A DNA stretch of 7,477 nt from Actinomycetota bacterium (GTDB lineage Bacteria; Actinomycetota; Actinomycetes; Acidothermales; Acidothermaceae), in the NCBI GenBank assembly GCA_003134755.1, contig PLCK01000147.1:7209-14685 (forward strand), given 5' to 3'. The notes beneath the pieces are model-generated. The model had not been told where the DNA came from and did no database searches. It worked only from the letters and a program-made list of their open reading frames with translations. The translations under genes were made by a program, and so were the position numbers. Of this stretch, positions 1-6,565 are shown one piece after another (positions within the stretch are counted from its first letter, which is position 1; each line of letters opens with the position of its first letter).

Positions 1-66
1 GGGCTGCTGCGCGATCTCGACGACGCGGTCGCCGGTTCGCACCGAAGCCTCGCGGTGGCGAAGTGA
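1..66 (+). CDS. 3' end of upstream gene, probably DUF4129 membrane protein (partial)
   Basis: Frame 1 is open from the window edge to a TGA at 64-66 and reads GLLRDLDDAVAGSHRSLAVA plus a final K. Only 21 residues are visible, so the family cannot be read from sequence. The stop overlaps the next gene's GTG start in a GTGA, which indicates one operon with translational coupling. In the mycobacterial moxR2 neighbourhood the gene before the DUF4350 gene encodes a DUF4129 membrane protein, and the charged, non-hydrophobic tail suits the cytosolic end of such a protein. The identity is inferred from position only. Confidence 0.6.
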   Translation, partial: GLLRDLDDAVAGSHRSLAVAK

Positions 67-1253
67 CTATTACAGAATTGCCAGCACCGGCCGAGGAGAC
101 GGTTCGGCTGACTCGCGGGCGCAGCGTCGATCCGACCATTCGGCAGCGGTGGCGTCGCGCCCGCGTGCTGGTCGCCGCGGGCCTTGTTGTCATCGCGGGC
201 GCCATCATCGTCGGTCTAGGCGGCAGCACTCATAGCGGCGAACTCGATCCGCGCTCGTTCGAGCCGTCGGGCAGTCATGCAATCTCAGCGTTGCTCTCGC
301 AGCGCAACGTGCATGTCGTCACCGAGACCGATGCGCCCGTGGCCGTGGGTCGGGCCACGAGCGGCACGACGTTGGTCGTCGTCCACCCCGATCTCCTCAG
401 CTCAGACGACCTGCACGCCATCGCGGACTCGCGGGCCGACCTGCTCGTGGTGGGCGCGCGGCTCGAAGAGCTGCAGGGCCTCGGTTTTCCGGTGAGCGAG
501 GGATTTGGCGGCGGCCAGCTTCTTCGCGACCCGGCCTGCTCCCTCGCGGCCGCCCGCGTCGCCGGGAACGCCGAGCTCGGCGGCGTCGGGTACACGGTTC
601 CGGGCGGCGGCCTGGGCTGCTACCCCGAAGCCGACAGCTACGGCCTCGTGACGTTCACGGCCGGCGACCGTCGAGTGACGCTGCTGTCCGACGGCACGCC
701 GTTGACGAACACGGCGATCGGACACAGCGGCAACGCGGCGCTTGCACTCGGCCTTCTCGACACTCATCCGGACGTCGAGTGGCTGGCGCCGCCGCCCGTC
801 GCGCCCGCGTCGGGACGGGCCGGCTCGGTCAGCGTCACCGACTTGCTGCCCAACCGATTGAAGGCCGCTGTCGTTCAGCTCGTCATTGCCGTCATCGTCA
901 TCGCGATATGGCGCGGCCGGCGCCTGGGCAGGCTGGTGCGAGAAGACGTTCCCGTGGTGGTGCGCCAGTCGGAGACCGTACGCGGTCGCTCGCGGCTGTA
1001 TCGCAGGTCGCGGTCGCTCGACCGCGCGTCGGAGGCGTTGCGGCAGGGAACCCGGCACCGGCTCGGCGTCCGGCTCGGACTCGGCCCCCGCGCCGAACGG
1101 GCCGCGCTCGTCGACGCTGCCGCCACCCGGGCACGGTCGTCCCCGGTCGAGGTCGACGCGTTGTTGTACGGTTCGACGCCGACCGACGAACCCGCATTGG
1201 TCGCGTTGGCGCAAGCTCTGACCGCCCTCGAGCAGGAGGTACTCCGGACGTGA
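63..1253 (+). CDS. DUF4350 domain membrane protein (Rv3691-like)
   Basis: 396 aa. A basic N-terminus is followed by a membrane helix at about residues 35-53. A soluble, probably extracytoplasmic domain spans about 60-260, a second helix about 266-283, and a long Arg-rich cytosolic tail 284-396. The DUF4350 core starts near residue 68 (GSHAISALL, then TTLVVVHPD and ADLLVVGA, an alternating Rossmann-like pattern resembling the GATase-like fold). It continues to GHSGNAALALGLL at 220-232. Cys159 and Cys186 are the only cysteines and both lie in the presumed outer domain, so a disulfide is possible. The GTG start overlaps the upstream stop (GTGA) and has no strong Shine-Dalgarno, so coupling probably drives initiation. 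The TGA in turn overlaps the MoxR start. It probably works with the MoxR/DUF58 pair at the membrane; its biochemical role is unknown. Confidence 0.85.
   Translation: MTITELPAPAEETVRLTRGRSVDPTIRQRWRRARVLVAAGLVVIAGAIIVGLGGSTHSGELDPRSFEPSGSHAISALLSQRNVHVVTETDAPVAVGRATSGTTLVVVHPDLLSSDDLHAIADSRADLLVVGARLEELQGLGFPVSEGFGGGQLLRDPACSLAAARVAGNAELGGVGYTVPGGGLGCYPEADSYGLVTFTAGDRRVTLLSDGTPLTNTAIGHSGNAALALGLLDTHPDVEWLAPPPVAPASGRAGSVSVTDLLPNRLKAAVVQLVIAVIVIAIWRGRRLGRLVREDVPVVVRQSETVRGRSRLYRRSRSLDRASEALRQGTRHRLGVRLGLGPRAERAALVDAAATRARSSPVEVDALLYGSTPTDEPALVALAQALTALEQEVLRT
1234..1239 (+). promoter_or_regulatory. Shine-Dalgarno AGGAGG deciding the MoxR start
   Basis: A perfect AGGAGG lies inside the end of the DUF4350 gene, 10 nt before the GTG at 1250. 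It supports that GTG over any in-frame upstream start, since the same frame stays open far into the DUF4350 gene. It is the strongest ribosome binding site in the operon, which suggests that MoxR is made at a higher rate than its neighbours. Confidence 0.8.
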
Positions 1254-2218
1254 CGTCGACCGACTCGATCGAACGGTCCCGAGCCGCATTCACCGCCGTC
1301 CGTAGCGAGGTGGCCAAGGCAGTTGTCGGGCAGGACGCCGTGGTCAGCGGTCTCGTCGTCGCATTGCTGGCCGACGGGCACGTGCTGCTCGAAGGAGTTC
1401 CGGGGGTGGCCAAGACCCTGCTCGTGAGGTCGCTGGCTGCCGCGCTTTCGCTGGACACCAAACGGCTTCAGTTCACCCCCGATCTGATGCCCGGCGACGT
1501 GACGGGCTCACTCATTTTCGACTCGCGCAGCGCAGCGTTCGAGTTCCGCCCGGGGCCCGTCTTCACGAACCTGCTGCTCGCCGACGAGATCAACCGCACG
1601 CCGCCTAAGACGCAGGCTTCTCTGCTCGAGGCGATGGAAGAACGCCAGGTGTCGGTCGACGGCATCGCGCGACCGCTGCCCGAACCGTTCATGGTCATCG
1701 CGACCCAGAATCCGGTCGAGTACGAGGGCACCTACCCGTTGCCCGAAGCGCAGCTCGACCGTTTCCTGGTCAAACTGAACGTGCCGCTTCCAGGCCGTGA
1801 CGACGAACGCGGAATGCTCCAGCGGCACGCGGACGGATTCGACCCGCGCGACCTCGCGGGCGCCGGGCTCTCGGCGGTGGCCGGGCCGGCAGATCTCGTC
1901 GCCGGGCGGGCCGGCGCGCGGTCGGTGACCATCGCACCCGAGGTCTTGAGCTACATCGTCGACATCTGCCGCGCCACCCGCTCGTCGCCGTCGGTATCTC
2001 TCGGCGCATCACCCCGTGGTGCCACCGCGCTGCTGCGGACATCGCGTGCCTGGGCGTGGCTTTCGGGCCGCGATTTCGTGACGCCGGACGACGTGAAGGC
2101 ATTGGCCCATCCGACGTTGCGGCACCGGCTCGTGCTGCGTCCGGAAGCCGAACTCGAGGGAGCGTCGACGGACGCGGTGCTCGAGGGTGTGCTGGCAACA
2201 GTTCCGGTTCCCCGGTGA
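1250..2218 (+). CDS. moxR: MoxR-family AAA+ ATPase (MoxR2-like)
   Basis: 322 aa, typical for a MoxR protein. Motifs in order: GQDAVV near 27-32; Walker A GVPGVAKT at 49-56; the family motif QFTPDLMPGDVTG at 74-86; Walker B LLLADEIN at 108-115 with D112/E113; RTPPKTQ at 116-122; sensor 1 ATQNP at 151-155; LPEAQLDRF at 164-172 with candidate arginine finger R171; sensor 2 GASPRG at 252-257 with R256. All ATPase residues look intact. MoxR proteins are hexameric AAA+ chaperones that act on vWA-domain partners, often for metal insertion or complex assembly. The adjacent DUF58 protein is the natural client here. The start is the GTG at 1250, overlapping the DUF4350 stop by 4 nt behind an AGGAGG. 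The reading frame extends upstream to 779, but that is an antiparallel-free shadow of the DUF4350 gene with no homologous residues. Confidence 0.95.
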   Translation: MTSTDSIERSRAAFTAVRSEVAKAVVGQDAVVSGLVVALLADGHVLLEGVPGVAKTLLVRSLAAALSLDTKRLQFTPDLMPGDVTGSLIFDSRSAAFEFRPGPVFTNLLLADEINRTPPKTQASLLEAMEERQVSVDGIARPLPEPFMVIATQNPVEYEGTYPLPEAQLDRFLVKLNVPLPGRDDERGMLQRHADGFDPRDLAGAGLSAVAGPADLVAGRAGARSVTIAPEVLSYIVDICRATRSSPSVSLGASPRGATALLRTSRAWAWLSGRDFVTPDDVKALAHPTLRHRLVLRPEAELEGASTDAVLEGVLATVPVPR

Positions 2219-2228
2219 GCGGATCTCT

Positions 2229-3527
2229 GTGGCCCTGACCAGGCGGGCGGCGATCGTCGCGCTCGCCGGCGTGTTCGTCGTGTTCTTTGCACCACTGGGC
2301 GGCTGCATGATCTACGTCGTCGAGGGCGCGCTGCTGGTGGGCATCGTCGTCGACCTGCTGCTGGCTGGCAGCGTTCGCGCTCTCGAGGTGTCCCGCTGTG
2401 GAGATGCCGCGCGCCGGCTGGACGAGGTGTCCGAGGTCGGACTGGTGGTGGTGAACAAAGGTGGACGTCGGGTGCGCGGCGTTCTCCGCGACGCCTGGCC
2501 GCCCAGCGCGAACGCCTCACCGGCGCGCCGGCCGATCGACGTCCCGGCCGGTGAACGACGTCGATGGGTGACGACGATCCGGCCACTTCGCCGGACCGAG
2601 TTGCGGGCTGATCGGATAACCGTGCGCAGCGTCGGCCCGCTCGGACTTGCCGCCAGGCAGGGCAGTCACGATGTGCCGTGGAGCCTGCGGGTACTGCCGG
2701 CGTTCCCGAGCCACCGCTATCTGCCGGAAAAGCTTGCCAAGTTGAGAATTCTCGATGGGCGCACGGCCGCGCGGATTCGCGGTCAGGGCACCGAGTTCGA
2801 CTCGCTGCGCGACTACGTCGAAGGCGACGACGCCAGGTCGATCGACTGGCGGGCGACTGCACGGCGGTCGGCTGTCGTCGTCCGGACCTGGCGCCCTGAG
2901 CGCGACCGTCGGATCGTGTTGGTGCTCGACACCGGACGCACGTCGGCTGCTCGGGTCGGTTCGGCACCGCGCCTCGACGCGTCGCTCGACGCTGCGCTAC
3001 TGCTGGGCACTCTCGCGTCGCGGGCCGGAGACAAGCTGGACCTGATGGCCTTCGACGACCGCCCGCGCTTCCTCGTGAAGGGGTCCGAGCACGAGAACGA
3101 CGCCCTCGCACGGCTGTTGCGAGCGATGGCCGGCCTGCATCCGCGACTCGTCGAGACAGATGGACGCCGCCTGGTCGCCGAGGTACTGCAACGGGTGCGG
3201 CAGCGCGCGCTGATCGTGTTGTTCACCACACTCGACGAGGCCGCGATCACCCAAGGACTGCTGCCGGTGCTGCCGTCGCTGACCCGCAAGCACGTCGTGA
3301 TGGTTGCGTCCGTCGCCGATCCGCAGGTGCTCGCGATGGTCGGTTCACACGACGACGCGCGGACGACCTATGACGCGGCCGCCGCCGAACGCGCCTTGGC
3401 CCAGCACCGACGGGTCACCGGGCTGCTGCGCCGGCTCGACGTCGACGTCGTCGATGCCGCACCGGCCGACTTCGCCAGCAAGGTGTCCGACACTTACCTC
3501 GAGATGAAAGCCGCCGGCCGCCTCTAG
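2229..3527 (+). CDS. DUF58 (vWA-like) membrane protein (Rv3693-like)
   Basis: 432 aa. Two closely spaced N-terminal helices (about 8-29 and 31-47) anchor it. A beta-rich stretch with basic residues follows (about 55-180), then the DUF58 signature G186QGTEFDSLRDYVEGDD to about 201, RSIDWRATAR at 203-212, and a vWA-like domain from about 228 to 425. The vWA metal site is expected to read DxSxS. Here it reads DTGRTS at 234-239, so the first Ser is replaced by Gly and a classical MIDAS is doubtful; similar variants may be normal for this branch. The chosen GTG at 2229 follows the MoxR stop by 10 nt and puts the first helix at the N-terminus. An earlier GTG at 2187 would add 14 non-conserved residues inside the MoxR gene. 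It is the likely partner of MoxR. Its TAG is shared with the opposing VOC remnant. Confidence 0.9.
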   Translation: MALTRRAAIVALAGVFVVFFAPLGGCMIYVVEGALLVGIVVDLLLAGSVRALEVSRCGDAARRLDEVSEVGLVVVNKGGRRVRGVLRDAWPPSANASPARRPIDVPAGERRRWVTTIRPLRRTELRADRITVRSVGPLGLAARQGSHDVPWSLRVLPAFPSHRYLPEKLAKLRILDGRTAARIRGQGTEFDSLRDYVEGDDARSIDWRATARRSAVVVRTWRPERDRRIVLVLDTGRTSAARVGSAPRLDASLDAALLLGTLASRAGDKLDLMAFDDRPRFLVKGSEHENDALARLLRAMAGLHPRLVETDGRRLVAEVLQRVRQRALIVLFTTLDEAAITQGLLPVLPSLTRKHVVMVASVADPQVLAMVGSHDDARTTYDAAAAERALAQHRRVTGLLRRLDVDVVDAAPADFASKVSDTYLEMKAAGRL

Positions 3528-3829
3528 CCGCGGCTCAGCGGGGACGGATGCGACGGCTGGTAAGCGCCGAGCCCCACCTCCAGGCAACCTGATCTTCGTG
3601 ACCGACCCCCAACGTTCGGTGTGAAGATCAGCGCACTCCACGCCCAACGCGGTCATTCGCACGACGAATGCCGCGATGTCGTCGCACATCAGAACAGTTC
3701 GTGAGCACCCGCCTCATCGGCTGGGTGGACGGCCAGTTCTGCAGGCGGAAGCGCAAAGATCAACCAGTCATTGCCAGCATCGACGAACGGGTACTCAAGA
3801 ATGTCGCGGAAGAATGCTCCGTAGATCAT
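3524..3829 (-). pseudogene. Decayed VOC (glyoxalase/bleomycin-resistance fold) gene
   Basis: Three pieces in different frames join into one VOC protein. Piece 1 starts at the ATG at 3829 and reads MIYGAFFRDILEYPFVDAG, then DWLIFALPPAELAVHPADE and HELF, ending at a TGA at 3691-3689. Piece 2 continues one frame over from 3689: MCDDIAAFVVRMTALGVECA, then ERWGSVTKIRLPGGG. Piece 3 switches frame again near 3572-3575: LGAYQPSHPSPLSRG and a TAG at 3526-3524. Family members that I recall read HELYLMCDD across the first break and PGGG-x-LGLYQP across the second, so a lost base and a second indel explain both. Between GA and FFRD about 15 residues (a stretch like HVIIYSTDAEADRA) are also missing, which removes the first beta strand and probably a metal ligand. 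It cannot encode a working enzyme as sequenced. It fills most of the 379-nt stretch without an intact gene. GC is near 58%, well below its neighbours. Confidence 0.85.
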
Positions 3830-3836
3830 GACGCGG

Positions 3837-3842
3837 ACTGTA
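3837..3842 (-). promoter_or_regulatory. Candidate -10 element (TACAGT) of the VOC remnant
   Basis: On the minus strand TACAGT (TAnnnT form) ends 7 nt before the ATG at 3829, the spacing of a leaderless actinobacterial transcript. It overlaps the 8-bp palindrome CTGTACAG at 3838-3845, which might be an operator half. I see no good -35 at 16-19 nt. A GGAGGGG lies about 19 nt before the ATG, too far for a normal ribosome site. Weak evidence. Confidence 0.3.
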
Positions 3843-3906
3843 CAGAGGCCCCTCCGTCGTCATTCGGTCATGCCGCAAGCGACGCGGCCGGTGACGGGCC
3901 AGCCAG

Positions 3907-4608
3907 CTATACGCGACGACGCCGGACGGCGAGCCACGCCGCTCCGGTGACCGCAGACCAAACGAGCGCGCGCGCCAGCAGCATGGGCAGGTGCCCCAAG
4001 AGGTCATGTGGTCCGGCGGCAGCTGCCCGAGCCGACGAACCCAGCGGTGGCGCCACCGCACTCGCGACTCCACCCCACGCCTCGACACCGGCCAGGATCG
4101 AGGCGACACTGGCGCCCACCAACGTGAGCATCGACGCGCCGCGATTGACGATGACGGGACGGCTCGCCCACGCCCCGATCGCTACGGCAGGCACCACCGC
4201 AAGCAGCTGCAACACGAAGCCGAGCGCAAGATCAGTGCCGAGCCGGTCGCCTGTCGGCACCGTGATCGCACCGACGATCCATGGCACCACCATCGCGGCA
4301 ACCACGATCGTTAGACAGCTCACCGCGGCACTGCTCAAAGTCGTGAGCTGCGCGCGCAGCCGGCTCCCGACGGCAATCGCGGAGAGCGCCCGCTGCACGT
4401 CGGGCTCGGTTTCGATCAGCTGACGCGCCGTCCACGCAAAGATCGGGAACATCACCACTGCGGACGTTGCATACGTTGCGACCGCGGGCGCGCGGCCCGT
4501 TCCGTTCAAGACGAGAAGAACAAGCAAGCCGAGTATGGAAGGTGGAAGTGCGCGGCTCGACTTGACAAATCCGAGCAGCTGGAAGCGCATGAGCGGCCAA
4601 CAGATCAT
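3907..4608 (-). CDS. ABC transporter permease, six-helix integral membrane subunit
   Basis: 233 aa from the ATG at 4608. Hydrophobic segments lie at about 22-36, 43-61, 93-117, 126-147, 159-176 and 207-227, with a basic C-terminus (RRRRV). There is no ATP-binding motif. The cytosolic loop with ARQLIETEPDVQRAL at 61-75 and the overall layout resemble permeases that pair with small ATPases in actinobacterial exporters of unknown substrate, often found near peptide or antibiotic genes. The start is chosen because its ATG overlaps a TGA (ATGA at 4608-4605) that ends the natural ATPase C-terminus in another frame; M7 (MRFQLL) is an alternative. As sequenced, the frame runs back without a stop into the ATPase gene, so the two may be read as one 483-aa polypeptide from 5358. 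No partner substrate gene is present in the window. Confidence 0.75.
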   Translation of the reverse strand: MICWPLMRFQLLGFVKSSRALPPSILGLLVLLVLNGTGRAPAVATYATSAVVMFPIFAWTARQLIETEPDVQRALSAIAVGSRLRAQLTTLSSAAVSCLTIVVAAMVVPWIVGAITVPTGDRLGTDLALGFVLQLLAVVPAVAIGAWASRPVIVNRGASMLTLVGASVASILAGVEAWGGVASAVAPPLGSSARAAAAGPHDLLGHLPMLLARALVWSAVTGAAWLAVRRRRV

Positions 4609-5358
4609 GGCGCACCTTCGTCGCCGACCTCGTGTATCGAGTAGCCGCGGGCAGTCAGTTCCGCGCGTAACGAACCCGGCGTCGCGCCGCGCAACCTCGA
4701 CCTGGAGAACGATCGGCCGGTCATCGGCCACGGCGGGTGCGACATCGGTCGTCGGATCGAGGACGCCGTCGGTCAACTGCCAGTGCTGGGAAATCGACAC
4801 GTCAGGCATCTGCCGGGCGTGGTCGGAGAAGACGACGCTGCCGCCACGCGCCACTGTGTGTGCGATGAGCTCGGAAACCCTTACGCGGCTAGGTCGGTCC
4901 AGGCCCGACCATGGCTCGTCGAGCACCATGAGCTGCGGCGAGCCGAGCATGGCCTGCGCCAGACCGACCTTTTGTGCAGTCCCCTTCGACAGTTGCCCGA
5001 GTTGCTGATCCGCCTTCGAGTCGAGTGCAAATGCGTCGAGCGAGCGAGCCACTTCCGCGGTGCGGGCCCGGCCACGGATTCCGCGCAGGGCGGACATGTG
5101 TTCCAGATACCCACGAACCGAGAACGGCTGCGAAGCGGGAAAGCGCTCGGGTGCGTAACCGATGACGGATGGTCGATCGGCGACCATGCCGCAAACCGGC
5201 GACAGAGCACCGGTCAGGATCCGCAAGAGCGTCGACTTCCCGGCGCCGTTGGACCCGGTGACGCGCACCACCTCGCCCCGCTCGATCCGAGCGTCGACGC
5301 CTGACAGCACCCATGAACCCCGAATGCTGTAGCGAAACGAGACGGCGTCCAGCTGCAC
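4605..5358 (-). CDS. ABC transporter ATP-binding protein, apparently frameshifted near its 3' end
   Basis: About 250 aa if the frameshift is corrected. From the GTG at 5358: QLDAVSFRYSIRG at the N-terminus, Walker A GSNGAGKST at 35-43, Walker B LMVLDEPW at 143-150 (D147/E148), SGLD at 151-154 as D-loop and H180 in VFSDH as switch histidine. The signature is LSKGTAQK at 123-130 in place of LSGGQ, and the Q-loop position reads YAPERFP at 68-74 with no Gln; both fit a small-exporter subfamily. The frame that contains all these motifs then reads an unlikely Arg/Cys-rich linker and enters the permease. One base over, from about 4680 on, the sequence gives ATPGSLRAELTARGYSIHEV and GDEGAP with a stop overlapping the permease ATG. 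754 nt from start to that stop equals 251 codons plus one extra base. The alternative start GTG at 5445 adds 29 residues with no family resemblance. No confident promoter seen. Confidence 0.75.
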
Positions 5359-5447
5359 TGACCCATCATGGCAGCACCGAAAAGGCGCGGTCTGACTTTC
5401 GCCAGCACACGCGCAGGCATTGCACCAGCCTAAGGCCATGACCACAT

Positions 5448-5506
5448 CAGGGCTGGCCGCTACGTGCTGCCCAAGACCGACCTGTTGCCGCAGTGGCCAA
5501 GCCCTG
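5448..5506. repeat. Imperfect inverted repeat between SpoIIM-family gene and ABC exporter
   Basis: CAGGGCT-GGCC (5448-5458) pairs with GGCCAAGCCCTG (5495-5506) with a one-base bulge. The stem can extend through a mismatch into 5460-5464 with 5489-5493 (one G-U pair on the minus-strand RNA), leaving a 24-nt loop. It begins 27 nt after the SpoIIM-family stop on that strand. No T-run follows, so it is not a canonical intrinsic terminator, but it may end or attenuate transcription between the two minus-strand genes. The rest of the 5446-5533 gap holds nothing recognisable. Confidence 0.45.
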
Positions 5507-5533
5507 GGGGTTGAGGTTTGAGAGGGGCGGGGG

Positions 5534-6544
5534 TCAGGCCGTTGCTTCTACTGTGTCGGCGCGCAGGCCGGCCTCGACGTCGCCGGTCTCGCCGGCCCGG
5601 ACCGCGCGCGATCCGAGAACGGCGACGTAGGTAAGAAAGGCGACTTCCACGCAAGCGCCTATACAGATCCTGGCCCAGGTCGGCAGCGGCGACGGCGTCA
5701 CGAAGGCCTCGATGATGCCCGACACCATGAGGACAGCTACCAACCCGAGCGCGATGCCAAAGGCGGCGCGGCCTTCCTCGGCGAGCGCATCGGACCGGGT
5801 TCGCGGCCCGGGTTCGATGAGGGTCCAGCCGATCCGGAGCCCAGTGCCCGCGGCAATGAACACTGCCGTCAGCTCGAGCAGACCGTGCGGCAGGATCAAC
5901 GCGAAGAATTCGCCGAGTTTGCCGTTGGCGGCCATCACGCCCGCATCGACGCCGACGTTGAGGCAGTTGGTCCACAGCAGGAGCAAGGTCGGGATGCCGA
6001 GGAAGATGCCGAACGCGAGTGTGCCGGCAGCGACCAGTGCGTTGTGCGTCCAGACGCTGGCCGCGAAGTCGGTCGCCGGGTGCGCCGAGTAGTAATGCTT
6101 GAAGTCGCTGTTGACCAGCTGGCGCACGGTTTCCGGCGGCGCGATCGTGTCGATGACGCGTGGATGCGTTGCGATCCACACTCCGATCGCCGTCATGACC
6201 GCGATACTCGCGAGCGCGGTCGAGACCCACCACCGCGCCGTCCGATAAAGGGCAGCCGGGAACGTTACGACGAAGAAGCGCGAAAAATCACTCCACGCTG
6301 GGTCGTGAGCTCCGGTGATCGCGGCTCGTGCCCGCGCTGTCAGCACCGAAAGCTGCGCGATGAGGTGCGCGTCGGGCGATCGGGACTGGATCACCGACAG
6401 GTGGGTGGCGGTCTGCTGGTACAGCTCGATCAGCTCGTCGACGTCCGACCCGCTGAGGCGCTTGGGACGGCCGGCCCGCTCGACCAGCTTCTCCAGCCGC
6501 GCCCAACTGGCCCGATGTGCCGCAACGAACACGTCGACGTCCAC
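5534..6544 (-). CDS. SpoIIM/DUF95-family integral membrane protein (Rv3694c-like)
   Basis: 336 aa from the GTG at 6544 (MDVDVFVAAHRASWARLEKL). A soluble helical N-terminal part spans about 1-95 (DELIELYQQTATHLSVIQS; ARARAAITGAH). Membrane segments follow at about 104-126, 166-192, 219-242, 261-283 and 290-312. The family hallmark is visible in NALVAAGTLAFGIFLGIP, NVGVDAGV at 196-203 and PHGLLELTAVFIAAGTGLRI at 219-238 with H220 and E224. SpoIIM acts with other proteins in engulfment in endospore formers, but non-sporulating actinobacteria carry this family beside RDD, MoxR and DUF58 genes, where its role is unknown. The frame is open upstream to 6622, but that would run into the divergent RDD gene. 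Family members start at an M-D-(V/L)-D motif, so 6544 is preferred. It converges on the moxR operon, with the ABC/VOC insertion between them. Confidence 0.9.
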   Translation of the reverse strand: MDVDVFVAAHRASWARLEKLVERAGRPKRLSGSDVDELIELYQQTATHLSVIQSRSPDAHLIAQLSVLTARARAAITGAHDPAWSDFSRFFVVTFPAALYRTARWWVSTALASIAVMTAIGVWIATHPRVIDTIAPPETVRQLVNSDFKHYYSAHPATDFAASVWTHNALVAAGTLAFGIFLGIPTLLLLWTNCLNVGVDAGVMAANGKLGEFFALILPHGLLELTAVFIAAGTGLRIGWTLIEPGPRTRSDALAEEGRAAFGIALGLVAVLMVSGIIEAFVTPSPLPTWARICIGACVEVAFLTYVAVLGSRAVRAGETGDVEAGLRADTVEATA

Positions 6545-6552
6545 GAACCGGC

Positions 6553-6558
6553 ACACTA
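6553..6558 (-). promoter_or_regulatory. Candidate -10 (TAGTGT) for a leaderless SpoIIM-family transcript
   Basis: TAGTGT on the minus strand ends 8 nt before the GTG at 6544, so transcription would begin at or next to the start codon. ACGACA (4 of 6 matches to TTGACA) lies 18 nt upstream at 6582-6577, inside the divergent RDD gene. The whole intergenic gap is 21 bp and has no room for a Shine-Dalgarno with a leader. Inferred from pattern only. Confidence 0.4.
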
Positions 6559-6565
6559 GGGCACC

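Noticed and set aside
402..1461. Several long minus-strand open frames opposite the DUF4350 and MoxR genes
   Set aside because: High-GC shadow frames rich in Arg, Ala and Pro with no family motif, opposite well-supported genes.
3668..4423. 251-aa plus-strand open frame across the VOC remnant and permease
   Set aside because: Low-complexity Ala/Thr/Arg composition. It is the antisense shadow of genes with clear families on the other strand.
5365..5370. CATGAT on the minus strand 6 nt before the ATPase GTG as a -10 element
   Set aside because: It lacks the conserved first T and has no -35 partner, so it is not better than chance in this sequence.
3907..5445. A single 512-aa ABC fusion protein starting at the GTG at 5445
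   Set aside because: The first 29 residues are Cys-rich and unlike ABC N-termini, and the central linker looks out of frame. A better-fitting ATPase end and ATGA junction exist one frame over.
5431..5514. Short plus-strand open stretch between TAA 5431 and TGA 5512 reading GRYVLPKTDLLPQWPSPGG at its end
   Set aside because: It reads like the tail of a protein but has no start with a ribosome site, covers only 26 codons and lies on the inverted repeat. A gene remnant is possible but cannot be supported.
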